In this document: in pieces, positions 1-8,655 of the stretch
How the letters are laid out: each line of letters starts with the position of its first letter
How positions within the stretch are numbered: position 1 is the stretch's first letter
NCBI GenBank assembly: GCA_041649995.1
Contig: JBAZMA010000004.1
Location: 62,001-126,000 of the forward strand
DNA: 64,000 nucleotides
Direction: 5' to 3'
From: JBAZMA01 sp041649995
GTDB taxonomy: Bacteria; Omnitrophota; Gorgyraeia; Velamenicoccales; Velamenicoccaceae
Position numbers and translations under genes: made by a program
The notes under the pieces: model-generated
What the model was told of the DNA's origin: nothing
Seen by the model: only the letters and a program-made list of their open reading frames with translations
The model's database searches: none

Positions 1-468
1 CGCTCGATCCTCCTGGTCGACAAAAACAACGTCTTGAGGTCGGTCCAAATCGTCGGAGAATTGACACATCCGCCGGATTATGAAACCGCTCTGGCGAATC
101 TGGAAAAGATGCTCAAAAATCCAGGGTTGCCGAAGGAACAGATGGCCGGCGGCAGGCACTGCGTCCCCTGTGAACAGGGAACACCGCCCCTGGATGAAGA
201 AAAGATCCAAAACAGGCTCGCGGACCTCAACGGTTGGACTGCCGAGGGGAACAAAAAACTGACAAAAATATTTATGGGAAAAGAATTCACAGACATCAGG
301 GAACTCGTCGATCAAATCGCATTTTTAGCCGAAGACCAGGGTCATCACCCCGCGCTGTCATGGCATTACAACAAGCTGAAAATCACGCTGACCACCCACG
401 CTTCGGGAGGCGTCACAGAAAACGATCTCATTATGGCCCGCCTGATCAACGAATTAACGGCCTCCTGA
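1..468 (+). CDS. Thiol peroxidase C-terminus fused to pterin-4a-carbinolamine dehydratase (5' partial)
   Basis: The reading frame is open from the first base, so the gene starts outside the window. The first ~38 visible residues (ILLVDKNN, IVGELTHPPDYETAL) match the C-terminal strand and helix of atypical 2-Cys thiol peroxidases (Tpx). After a short linker comes the dehydratase signature HCVPCEQGTPPL, then a domain with DQGHHPALSWHYNKLKI, which carries the paired histidines of pterin-4a-carbinolamine dehydratases (PCD/PhhB), ending near residue 155. No stop or start codon forces a break between the two parts; a TTG at 34 would cut into the Tpx strand. Tpx reduces peroxides through thioredoxin, and PCD recycles oxidised pterin or acts as a moonlighting factor. 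The fusion is seen directly; its joint role is unknown. Confidence 0.75.
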   Translation, partial: RSILLVDKNNVLRSVQIVGELTHPPDYETALANLEKMLKNPGLPKEQMAGGRHCVPCEQGTPPLDEEKIQNRLADLNGWTAEGNKKLTKIFMGKEFTDIRELVDQIAFLAEDQGHHPALSWHYNKLKITLTTHASGGVTENDLIMARLINELTAS

Positions 469-720
469 AATGAACGATGAAGGAGGATACTTTTCGCCCG
501 CCTTCCAGCCGAAGCTTCCTGTCGATGTTCATCAAATCTCCCCGTCTAAACCGAACGGCTTATTAAAGATTTCCGCCGGAACAGCGTCTAAGCAAAACAG
601 ATGAATCCGGTCAGAAAAAAGTGGAAACCGGCTCTTGTGAGGGCGGGCCGAGGATGTCATCATATCGCGAATGAAATAACAGGGCTCAAGACAACAAAAG
701 ATGCCGGAAGGGAGGCCGCC

Positions 721-960
721 ATGGCAGCCGTTAAAATCTACACGAATCCCGGATGTCCTTATTGCCAAAGCGCCAAAAAGTTCCTGCAGGAGCACCGGAT
801 CCCATTTGAGGATTACGACATTTCAACTGACGCTCAAAAAGCGGCGGAAATGAAAAAAAGAACAGGAGCCATGAGCGTTCCCGTCCTGGATATCAACGGA
901 GAGATCATCGTCGGTTACGACCAGGAGAAGATCCGTGCGGCGCTCGGGATAAAGCCCTAA
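721..960 (+). CDS. Glutaredoxin-like protein
   Basis: A 79-residue thioredoxin-fold protein with the active site NPGCPYCQSAKKFL near residues 9-22, the cis-proline stretch MSVPVLDI and the GY-D segment that binds the glutathione or redox partner. This is the typical size of a stand-alone NrdH/glutaredoxin-like protein, a small cytoplasmic disulfide reductase. The start at 721 is chosen because GGAAGGGAGG sits just upstream; the frame stays open to 601, but that extension does not look like protein of this family. It lies 250 bp after the peroxidase fusion, so a shared thiol-redox role is plausible. Confidence 0.85.
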   Translation: MAAVKIYTNPGCPYCQSAKKFLQEHRIPFEDYDISTDAQKAAEMKKRTGAMSVPVLDINGEIIVGYDQEKIRAALGIKP

Positions 961-1089
961 AATTTAAAAATGCCTGAAACCTTAAAAAAATCTGATTCGT
1001 TCATCGAAAATGTTCAAATTATTCCCTGATACCGGGACTTTCCCTCCCAAAAAGCGCCTTTCAAAAGCCATTCCAAAGAGGAATCGCCC

Positions 1090-3357
1090 ATGTGGATGAA
1101 GTGGCTGCCCTGGAGATTTATGATACGGCATTTCGCCTGTAGCCACGGGTTTCTCGACCCCATGACGCTGATGGCGAAACTGGCGCGATTCTCACAGCCC
1201 TCTGAAGTCCTTATCCCTCTGACCCTGCTGAAATCCGGAAGCGTTTTCCACGCCAGGGGCCTGATCAACAGCCAGGCCATCCAACACAATCTCGACTGGA
1301 TCTGGCCATACTGGATAGAACGTCAATTCGATCCGAGAGATACATCCTTTATCCCCAGGGCGTTTTCCCTCACCCATATCAATCTGACCCATCGCAACTG
1401 GACAGCGATCGGGCTCCCCGACATCCCACAGATGCCCTTGATCGATCCGCGAGGACTGGTCACGCCGCATTTTGACGGCTGGTCCCTGGATGCCTGGATC
1501 CTCCATGAAGACGGAACGTCGCTGACGCCCTCCACGCTACCCTCGGTCCAGCAATGCCTGGAAATGGACGGCTCCCTTGAAGTCACGACCACCAGCACAA
1601 AAAATCTCGACACCCTCGAATCCAGGGTCAGGGTCGTGCGCGACAAAAAATCGTTATGTTGCCGCGTTCATTTTCTCGCCATGGCCGGCAGTGACGCCTG
1701 GCTTGTCTTAAGCGCGAGGCCTTATAACCCTGAAGGGATCAGTTTTATCCCAAAAATCCAGAAGTTGAAAAACAACAGGGGTTGGATGATCAATGATCAT
1801 GAACCTGTGTATTTTCAGGAGCCCGCGCAAATGTATAAATTTTCTGAGTACAGGGAAGGCGATGTCTTCCGCAAAATTTTCGAACGGCCGGACAAAGAAG
1901 GGATTTGCGACCACGTCGGCATGGCCACAGCCGCGGCCCTCTTTAAACTCCATTGCCGCCAGGGACGGCAAATCACAATCGACATCCCTCTGTCAACGCC
2001 CAAAGCCTCCGTTCCCACCGGACAGAGCTGGCCCGACGCCCTCAGAGGAGCGTCGAAACTTTCCATAAAAGACAAGAAAGCTCAATTCGTGTTTGAATCG
2101 GCCCTTCGGACGGTTCTTCTCCATGCCCAAAAAACCGGGGTCTACGCCGGCCCGTTCACATACAAAATGTTCTGGTTCAGGGACATGGCTTTCATCACGC
2201 ACGCGCTGGTCTGCCTGGGCCTCTCGCAGAGGGCCAAGGCCATCATCGACGCCTCCCTCGTCCACCAGACCGCGCAAGGCTATTTCAGCTCCCAGGACGG
2301 AGAATGGGATTCCAACGGAGAAGTGCTCTGGCTCCTGTCGCAATTCTGCCTTTTGACAAACACAAGGCCCGGGGAAAACTGGAGGCATGCCATCGAAAAA
2401 GGCGGCCACTGGATCCAGAAAAAACTTCTCGCCGAAAAAACAGGTTCTCCTCACGCGGGCCTTTTTCCCGCGGGATTTAGCGCCGAACATCTCGGACCAA
2501 ACGACTTTTACTACTGGGACGACTTCTGGGGAGCGGCCGGCCTTCAAGCCGCCTCCCGGCTTATGATTTTGTACGGAGACGGCGAAAAATCCCTGGCTTT
2601 TCAAAAAAGCGCGCAAAAGCTTATGAACGCCATTGAACGCAGCCTGCTCTTCGCCCAAAAAGGCCTGGGATGCCGCGCGATGCCCGCTTCTGTTTACCGC
2701 AGGCTTGACAGCGGAAGCATAGGGTCCCTGGCGGCCGGCTATCCTTTAAAACTATGGGGGCCCAGAGATCCCCGCCTTTTGGAAACCTGCGATTATCTTT
2801 ACGAACATTGCCTGGTGGATGGAGGATTTTTCCATGACATGAGCCACTCCGGGATCAATCCCTACCTCACCCTGAGCATCGCCCAGGTTTTCCTGAGGGC
2901 AGGGGACCTGCGTTTTCTAAAGCTGCTGCGCGCGATCCAGGATTTGGCCTCGCCCACAGGCCAATGGCCGGAGGCCATCCACCCGGCCACAAAAGGAGGG
3001 TGCATGGGGGACGGAGAACACGCCTGGGCTGCGGCCGAATGGCTGCTGTTCATCCGGAATTCCTTTGTGAGGGAAGAGGGCGGAGGTCTCGTCCTGTGTT
3101 CGGGCGTAACGCAGGCATGGTATAACCAGTCGCAGGGGGCGTCCTTCGGCCCCACAGCCACGGCCTTCGGCCCGATTTCCGTGACCATTGTTTCCGATCA
3201 AAACACCATCAACGTCCGTTGGGAAGGGCGCTGGCACGGTCCCGCACCCTCCATCACCGTAAGCCTCCCGGGATTTCCGGCAATCCCATCCGAAAACAAT
3301 CAAACCTCCCTGGAAATTCAACAAAGCTTGAAAGAACAAAAGGCCCTGGCGCGATGA
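1090..3357 (+). CDS. Putative six-hairpin (alpha/alpha)6 glycosidase, debranching-enzyme-like
   Basis: A 755-residue protein. Residues ~330-680 show the helical-hairpin pattern of (alpha/alpha)6 glycosidases such as glucoamylase and glycogen-debranching C-terminal domains, with aromatic and acidic clusters (MFWFRDMAF, DGEWDSNGEVLW, YYWDDFWG, QWPEAIHP) that could form the active site. The N-terminal ~300 residues look like a beta-rich domain and the last ~70 like a small beta domain. No signal peptide is obvious, so it is probably cytoplasmic. AGAGGAA precedes the start. Its stop overlaps the next start (ATGA), and a trehalose operon follows, so a role in glycogen, maltodextrin or trehalose turnover is inferred. 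The exact family and substrate are not recognised. Confidence 0.6.
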   Translation: MWMKWLPWRFMIRHFACSHGFLDPMTLMAKLARFSQPSEVLIPLTLLKSGSVFHARGLINSQAIQHNLDWIWPYWIERQFDPRDTSFIPRAFSLTHINLTHRNWTAIGLPDIPQMPLIDPRGLVTPHFDGWSLDAWILHEDGTSLTPSTLPSVQQCLEMDGSLEVTTTSTKNLDTLESRVRVVRDKKSLCCRVHFLAMAGSDAWLVLSARPYNPEGISFIPKIQKLKNNRGWMINDHEPVYFQEPAQMYKFSEYREGDVFRKIFERPDKEGICDHVGMATAAALFKLHCRQGRQITIDIPLSTPKASVPTGQSWPDALRGASKLSIKDKKAQFVFESALRTVLLHAQKTGVYAGPFTYKMFWFRDMAFITHALVCLGLSQRAKAIIDASLVHQTAQGYFSSQDGEWDSNGEVLWLLSQFCLLTNTRPGENWRHAIEKGGHWIQKKLLAEKTGSPHAGLFPAGFSAEHLGPNDFYYWDDFWGAAGLQAASRLMILYGDGEKSLAFQKSAQKLMNAIERSLLFAQKGLGCRAMPASVYRRLDSGSIGSLAAGYPLKLWGPRDPRLLETCDYLYEHCLVDGGFFHDMSHSGINPYLTLSIAQVFLRAGDLRFLKLLRAIQDLASPTGQWPEAIHPATKGGCMGDGEHAWAAAEWLLFIRNSFVREEGGGLVLCSGVTQAWYNQSQGASFGPTATAFGPISVTIVSDQNTINVRWEGRWHGPAPSITVSLPGFPAIPSENNQTSLEIQQSLKEQKALAR

Positions 3358-4793
3358 AAGAACATACCTCCAAAAACAACAAAAAATCTACCGCTTCCCG
3401 TTATCTTCCAAAATTTGACTCAAGCTCTTCCATGCTGTTTTCCCTGGGATATTTTCTAAAAGGCAAAGACCGGGCCATCGGAATTCCTCCCAACCTGCCG
3501 CCTTTTTTCGGCACGTTTCTCAACTCACTGCCCCTGGACATGAGGGAGGATATCTACACCCTCGTCGGGCTGGTCGAAGGCCTTTCCAACAAAAACATCG
3601 ATATTATCAAAAGCGAAGATATCTCCGCCTACGCGGTCGAACAGTATCCCATCCGCAAATATCCCGGTGTCATGATCGGTTCTTCCAATGGAGCGGCGAC
3701 GCATTTGTGCGCGGGCCTGGGAATCCCCTGGCTGCCGCAAACTGTCTTAATAGCAATCCGCCGCAAAATGGGCCCCGATGATCTTAAGCAGGATATGGAA
3801 TGGGGAAAAAGAGTCGCCGACAAAATCCTTGAAAACAACAAAGACCTCCGGCTTCACCAGATGCACGACCCTGTGCAGGACAGGCTTATGGTTTCAAAAA
3901 TGAGCTACTTCCGCGCCAAACGCCTGACCCTGGGAAAAACTTATGAAGAATTCCTCCGTCAAACACTCTCTCCAGGAGGCACCATCTATGTCTGCGAATG
4001 TCAGCTCAGCTGGCCTGTGAGCAAAATATCGGACAGACATGTATTCCAGGTGGGAGGTCTGGGAGACATCACTCCGGTGGAATATCTGATGGGAAGCCCC
4101 CGCGTTGAAAAATTCCTCAAATCCAGGGGTTCACGTCTCAAAAAATGGGAAATCCCGAACATCAACACGCAGCAGCCGGAGGCCGAATGGGGTTTTGACC
4201 ATGAATTGAAAAACGATATTGTCCATTTCGCCAAAAAAGAGGGCTACCGGGTCAAAAGCATTGTCTTTAACCACCCGGAGGATTTAAGCCCTTTCAGCGC
4301 GGATCTTTATAAATTCTGGTATCAGCGGCGGGGGCTTGTTTCTTCACGCCTGCTGATCGAATGTTTCGCCCTGATGGAATCCCTCTGGTCGATCCGCACC
4401 CGGACAATCCCCCTGTGGCTGGCCTTCAATACGATGAACTCCGCGGACACGGCCGAAAGATACCTGGAATCGGTCGATCCTTATGACGAAATTTACGTCA
4501 TCCTTCTGTCAAACGCCGTGCAGGGAATCGGCACGGCATCCATCGAACGCTGGAAAGCGATCCTCAAACGGGCGCGCACAAAAGGAGACTTCATCGGACT
4601 TGACGAAAAGGAATTTCCCGTTGATTTAGGTTCCTTTATCCGCTATCATTCAGAATTCAAACACAAAATCAGGGAGCGGCATGAATTTCCCGCCCCCCTG
4701 ACAGAACAGGAACTGGATCAGTTCATCGCGGAAACAGGGGACCGTTACCGCGTAAAAATCATTAACCGGAATACCAACCCTACAAAGCCATGA
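3354..4793 (+). CDS. Conserved hypothetical protein with a GSSNGA motif
   Basis: A 479-residue protein not assigned to a known family. The start at 3354 overlaps the previous stop by four bases (ATGA), which suggests translational coupling; the frame is open further upstream but inside the preceding gene. Around residues 105-125 the stretch MIGSSNGAATHLCAG resembles the nucleophile elbow (GxSxG) of alpha/beta hydrolases, and HPED and WLAFNTMNS segments follow. No signal peptide or membrane span is seen. The final part is charged. It is fused operonically to a glycosidase-like gene and a metallopeptidase-like gene, so carbohydrate or ester chemistry is possible, but the function is unknown. 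Confidence 0.6.
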   Translation: MKEHTSKNNKKSTASRYLPKFDSSSSMLFSLGYFLKGKDRAIGIPPNLPPFFGTFLNSLPLDMREDIYTLVGLVEGLSNKNIDIIKSEDISAYAVEQYPIRKYPGVMIGSSNGAATHLCAGLGIPWLPQTVLIAIRRKMGPDDLKQDMEWGKRVADKILENNKDLRLHQMHDPVQDRLMVSKMSYFRAKRLTLGKTYEEFLRQTLSPGGTIYVCECQLSWPVSKISDRHVFQVGGLGDITPVEYLMGSPRVEKFLKSRGSRLKKWEIPNINTQQPEAEWGFDHELKNDIVHFAKKEGYRVKSIVFNHPEDLSPFSADLYKFWYQRRGLVSSRLLIECFALMESLWSIRTRTIPLWLAFNTMNSADTAERYLESVDPYDEIYVILLSNAVQGIGTASIERWKAILKRARTKGDFIGLDEKEFPVDLGSFIRYHSEFKHKIRERHEFPAPLTEQELDQFIAETGDRYRVKIINRNTNPTKP

Positions 4794-5536
4794 TCTTTAT
4801 CGAACTTCGGAACCCTCATGCGAAAGTTTCCAAAAACGTCACATTCCGTTTTAAGGACCTGCCCGACATTATCGCCATCTCAAGCCGGAAACGGAAAAAA
4901 ACGATTTCCCTCACCGTCAAAAGAAGCGGCCATGTTTTTGTGCGGTTCCCTTCGGGACTAGACTTAAAAGAGGTCGAACAGTTCATTCATTCCAAAAAAA
5001 CATGGCTTCGTCAGAAACTGGAGGCTTCGCGGCAAAAAGATCCCGCTCCGGCCCCGGGTTTCTTTGAAGGCAAGCCTGTCCCGTTCCTGGGAGAACATTT
5101 CCACCTGCGCCTGGCCCCGGATGAAAACAAGGCCAGGAACGTCGCTTTTACCGGAAAAGAATTCATCCTGCCTGAAAAACTCAAAGACACCGGCAGGAGC
5201 CTTTTTGTGTCCTGGTATAAGGAAGCCGCCAAAGATATCCTGACCAAAACCGTAAGGCGTTTCAGCGAGACCCTGAAGGCCAGCCCCGCGGACATCAAGG
5301 TCTCTTTGGCCAGGAAGCGCTGGGGCTCCTGCTCCGCGGGCAACACCCTGAATTTTTCCTGGAGGATCGCCATGCTTCCGCAGGATATTATCGACTACAT
5401 TGTCGTCCATGAAATGGCCCACCTGAAACAAAAAAATCACGGACCCCTTTTTTGGAAAACCGTCGCGTCGGCGATCCACGACTATAAGCTCAGGAATGAA
5501 TGGCTCAAAGACAACAGCCTGCATTATATGATCTGA
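4790..5536 (+). CDS. YgjP-like zinc metallopeptidase domain protein (DUF45, M48-related)
   Basis: A 248-residue protein with the zinc-binding motif HEMAHLKQKNHGPLFW near residue 205, where HExxH supplies two ligands and the downstream H or E further ligands. The preceding KRWGSCSAGNTLNFSW is the signature of the YgjP/DUF45 (SprT-related) family. An N-terminal beta-rich region (KRKKTISLTVKRSG) also fits. The start ATG overlaps the previous stop by four bases, making it the third gene of a tightly packed operon with the glycosidase-like gene. Family members are predicted cytosolic metallopeptidases of unclear substrate. Confidence 0.8.
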   Translation: MIFIELRNPHAKVSKNVTFRFKDLPDIIAISSRKRKKTISLTVKRSGHVFVRFPSGLDLKEVEQFIHSKKTWLRQKLEASRQKDPAPAPGFFEGKPVPFLGEHFHLRLAPDENKARNVAFTGKEFILPEKLKDTGRSLFVSWYKEAAKDILTKTVRRFSETLKASPADIKVSLARKRWGSCSAGNTLNFSWRIAMLPQDIIDYIVVHEMAHLKQKNHGPLFWKTVASAIHDYKLRNEWLKDNSLHYMI

Positions 5537-5565
5537 AAAAATCCGAAAAATTATCGCAAGCCCGC

Positions 5566-5593
5566 TTTACAAACAACCTGCCCCGGATATAAT
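5566..5593 (+). promoter_or_regulatory. Sigma-70 type promoter of the trehalose operon
   Basis: TTTACA at 5566 and a perfect TATAAT at 5588 are separated by 16 bases. The pair lies in the 158-bp gap after the metallopeptidase gene and about 100 bases before otsA, and no other promoter-like pair is evident there. It suggests the otsA-otsB-treT genes are transcribed separately from the upstream group. Confidence 0.6.
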
Positions 5594-5694
5594 AAGATTA
5601 TCGCTGATACACCCTGACTTCTTTTCCGTCTTTTCGCTTCCGCTTCTTTTGCGTCGTTTCCTTTTCTGATCTGTTTAGGGGGTAAAAACCGCTT

Positions 5695-7173
5695 ATGTGG
5701 ACCAAAGACACTCTTCACGGGCTTGTCCAGGAAAAACTGAAGGATTATTTATTCATCGTTGTTTCCAACAGACAGCCCTATGTCCATCTTTATAAAAAAG
5801 GAAAAATCGAATACATCCGGGGGGCCGGAGGCGTCATTACGGCCCTTGACCCTGTCATGCAGGCCTCCAGCGGGCTTTGGGTCGCCCAAGGGTCTGGGGA
5901 CGCCGACAAAAAGGTCGCGGATCAGCAGGGAAAGATCAAAGTCCCGCCGGACGATCCTTCCTACACCCTCAAAAGAGTCTGGTTGACGAAAGAAGAGGAG
6001 AACGGCTATTATTTCGGCTACTCCAACGAATCCATCTGGCCGTTATGCCACCTGGCCTTTCAAAGGCCGGTGTTCCGTCAGGAAGACTGGGCGTCTTATC
6101 AGAAGGTCAACGAAAAATTTGCCGACGCGGTCTTAAGCGAGATCGGCGACAAGAAAGCCTTTGTCTGGATTCAGGATTATCATTTGTGCCTTCTGCCGAA
6201 ATATCTCAAGGAAAAGGCCGGCAACCAGCTCATCATCGCCCATTTCTGGCACATCCCCTGGCCGACCTATGAGATCTTCCGCATTTGCCCCCAGAAACGC
6301 CAGATCCTCGAAGGATTGCTGTCCAACGACCTGCTGGGTTTCCACATCCGCTACCACTGCGATAATTTCATAACCGCCGTAGACAGGGAACTTGAGACCA
6401 AGATCGACAGGGAGCGCTTCTCCGTGGTCAAAGGCGGCCACGAAACCCTGATTCGCCCCTATCCCATCAGCGTCGACTTCGAAGGCATCAACAAGGTCGC
6501 CGGATCCGAAAATGTGGCCCTGGCCCAGAAAGCCCTTATCGAAGAGTTTCATCTGGAGGGCCAGAAGATCCTGCTGGGTGTCGACAGGATCGACTATACC
6601 AAAGGAATCCCCGAACGCATCCTGGCGGTGGATCGCCTTCTTGAAAAACAGCCTCAGCTGAAAGAAAAAATCACCTTGCTGCAGGTGGGGGAAATCAGCC
6701 GCCTGCACATCCCCCGCTACAAGGCCCTCAACGATGAGATCAATGCCCTGGTCGAACAGGTCAACTGGAAACATTCGACCGATGTCTGGAAGCCTGTGAT
6801 CCTCGTCAGAAGGCATTTATCCTTTCAGGAGCTTTTGGCCCTTTACCGCTCCTGCCATGTCTGTCTCGTGAGCTCCCTTCACGACGGAATGAACCTCGTG
6901 GCCAAGGAATTCGCCTCCAGCCGCACGGACAATCTGGGCTGCCTGGTCTTAAGCCAGTTCACCGGCGCTTCCCGCGAATTGACAGACGCCGTTCTCGTTA
7001 ATCCCTACGACAGGGAGGACATCAGCGACGGAATTTGGACGGGATTGAATCTATCGGAAGACGAACAGCAAAAAAAGATGCTCAAGATCCGGCAGGTCGT
7101 CCAAACCAACAACATTTTCCGCTGGGCAGGAAAGATCATCTCCGAACTTCTCAAATTCGAGTTCAAGGAATAA
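5695..7173 (+). CDS. otsA: Alpha,alpha-trehalose-phosphate synthase (GT20)
   Basis: A 492-residue glycosyltransferase of family GT20. It makes trehalose 6-phosphate from a nucleotide-glucose donor and glucose 6-phosphate in the cytoplasm. Visible signatures are the N-terminal VSNRQPY and RGAGGVITALDPV, HFWHIPWPTYEIF at mid-length, GVDRIDYTKGIPERI for sugar-phosphate and donor binding, and SSLHDGMNLVAKEF near the C-terminus. Length is normal. The start has AGGGGGT upstream. The phosphatase follows five bases after the stop, which supports trehalose rather than glucosylglycerol as the product. Confidence 0.93.
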   Translation: MWTKDTLHGLVQEKLKDYLFIVVSNRQPYVHLYKKGKIEYIRGAGGVITALDPVMQASSGLWVAQGSGDADKKVADQQGKIKVPPDDPSYTLKRVWLTKEEENGYYFGYSNESIWPLCHLAFQRPVFRQEDWASYQKVNEKFADAVLSEIGDKKAFVWIQDYHLCLLPKYLKEKAGNQLIIAHFWHIPWPTYEIFRICPQKRQILEGLLSNDLLGFHIRYHCDNFITAVDRELETKIDRERFSVVKGGHETLIRPYPISVDFEGINKVAGSENVALAQKALIEEFHLEGQKILLGVDRIDYTKGIPERILAVDRLLEKQPQLKEKITLLQVGEISRLHIPRYKALNDEINALVEQVNWKHSTDVWKPVILVRRHLSFQELLALYRSCHVCLVSSLHDGMNLVAKEFASSRTDNLGCLVLSQFTGASRELTDAVLVNPYDREDISDGIWTGLNLSEDEQQKKMLKIRQVVQTNNIFRWAGKIISELLKFEFKE

Positions 7174-7178
7174 GACGC

Positions 7179-7967
7179 ATGAAACATCTCTTTGACGAGT
7201 GGGAGCGTATCCGCCCAGGCCTGAAACAAAAAAACCTCTTGATCTGCCTTGATTATGACGGAACTTTGACGCCCATCAGGCCGAGTCCGGACCAGGCGCG
7301 GCTTTCGGAGGCCACGAAAAAAATCCTGAAAGAATTAGCCGGCAATGAGCGCGTGAAGGTGGCGGTCATCAGCGGCCGCAGCTTAGGCGATATCAAAAAA
7401 CTCATCGGGCTTCGGTCGGTCATTTATTCCGGTAATCACGGGCTGCGCGTCCAGGGGCCCGGTATCGATTTTTCCGCGAATGTCCCAAAGGCCGGCCGGA
7501 AGGCCCTGGCGGAGATAGCGCGGGAATTCAGAAAACAATTCAAAGACTTTCCCGGGGTCATCATCGAAGACAAAAAACCGGGCATAACGGTCCATTACAG
7601 GATGGCCCTGAAAAAAGATATTCGCCGGATCCAGGGCTTATTCCGGAAAGCCCTGTCCAACCCTTTGCGGGCGGGCTCCCTGCGGCTCCAAACAGGAAAA
7701 ATGGTCTTAGAAGCCCTGCCCAGGATCCCCTGGAACAAGGGAACAGCCGTCCTGCGGCTGTTATCAAAATTCGGCAGAAAAGAGAGGGGCAAAAAAATCT
7801 TGCCCGTTTATATCGGAGATGATATAACAGATGAAGAGGCGTTCCGCGCCCTCAGGCACAGAGGATTGACAATCCTCGTTGGGCCTCCGCGAAAATCCTT
7901 CGCCAGATATCATCTCTCCGAAGTCAAAGACGTCAGCGAATTCCTGAAACGCATTTCCGCCCTTTAA
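7179..7967 (+). CDS. otsB: Trehalose-6-phosphate phosphatase (HAD superfamily)
   Basis: A 262-residue HAD phosphatase that removes the phosphate from trehalose 6-phosphate. Motif I is LDYDGTLTPI (nucleophile and acid aspartates), motif II VAVISGRSL, and motif IV YIGDDITDEEAF. The cap region contains GNHGLRVQG, typical of OtsB. The start at 7179 follows AAGGAATAAG, five bases past the otsA stop; longer upstream starts would lie inside otsA. Together with otsA it completes the OtsAB pathway. Confidence 0.93.
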   Translation: MKHLFDEWERIRPGLKQKNLLICLDYDGTLTPIRPSPDQARLSEATKKILKELAGNERVKVAVISGRSLGDIKKLIGLRSVIYSGNHGLRVQGPGIDFSANVPKAGRKALAEIAREFRKQFKDFPGVIIEDKKPGITVHYRMALKKDIRRIQGLFRKALSNPLRAGSLRLQTGKMVLEALPRIPWNKGTAVLRLLSKFGRKERGKKILPVYIGDDITDEEAFRALRHRGLTILVGPPRKSFARYHLSEVKDVSEFLKRISAL

Positions 7968-7982
7968 ACCTCTGGTTGTGCC

Positions 7983-8651
7983 ATGGCTGAGCTTATCAAA
8001 GCGAAAGAGACTTTCCATTTTTATACCCGCCTCCATTTGACGGAATTAACGGGGGAGAGGGCATCCAACCTGGAGCAGCTCTTAAAAATCATCCGGGAAG
8101 CCCCGGGTTCCTGCATCTATCATCACACGCACCGCTTCCTTCAGCAGCACCAGTATCTTTCCCCCGAACCTCCCAATGATTTCGCGTATTGGGTCCGGGA
8201 AGTCCTCGGAGAAGACGAATTGGCCGAAAGGCTTGCCAGCATCGATACCATTCAGTACTCATCCATCCGCGCCCTCAGGGAAAAGATCGCCGAAATCATC
8301 GCGGGATATCTGGAAAAAAATCCCAGGTCGGGCCTTCGCTTTGCCAGAAAAGAGGAGGAATTCAACTTCCTGAAGTCCGTCAGTTTCGTCCTCCCGACGA
8401 ATCATTTTGCCAACGACCTGCGGGAATTCGCCGACTGCCTCAAAAACATCACGCTGGACTCTATTTATTTTCACATCTTCGAATCCCGGTTAAGGCTGGA
8501 AAAGGGGTCCAACGACTTCTCGAACTGGATAGAGAATTCCCTGGGAAACCCGGCCCTGGCCTCTAAAATCTCAAGGCTGGACCCCTATACCTACACGCTT
8601 GAGAACCTCAAAAAAACGCTTCTGTCCATCATTGAAAAACAGATAGGTTAA
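7983..8651 (+). CDS. Conserved hypothetical protein of the trehalose operon (DUF5752-like)
   Basis: A 222-residue, mostly helical protein made of two similar halves, each with a histidine-rich IYHHTHRF/IYFHIFES element followed by a DFxxWxxxxLG segment (FAYWVREVLGE; FSNWIENSLGN). This internal duplication is seen directly. It resembles the DUF5752 family, which I recall as a companion of TreT-type glycosyltransferases; this assignment is from memory. It sits between otsB and treT with short gaps, so a helper or regulatory role in trehalose synthesis is inferred. Confidence 0.65.
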   Translation: MAELIKAKETFHFYTRLHLTELTGERASNLEQLLKIIREAPGSCIYHHTHRFLQQHQYLSPEPPNDFAYWVREVLGEDELAERLASIDTIQYSSIRALREKIAEIIAGYLEKNPRSGLRFARKEEEFNFLKSVSFVLPTNHFANDLREFADCLKNITLDSIYFHIFESRLRLEKGSNDFSNWIENSLGNPALASKISRLDPYTYTLENLKKTLLSIIEKQIG

Positions 8652-8655
8652 ACCC

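Noticed and set aside
601..720. In-frame extension of the glutaredoxin gene
   Set aside because: The extra 40 residues do not fit the family, and the ATG at 721 has a strong ribosome site.
1993..2658. Long frame antisense to the glycosidase-like gene
   Set aside because: It lies wholly in a gene with strong coding features and has no family match; shadow frame of high-GC third positions.
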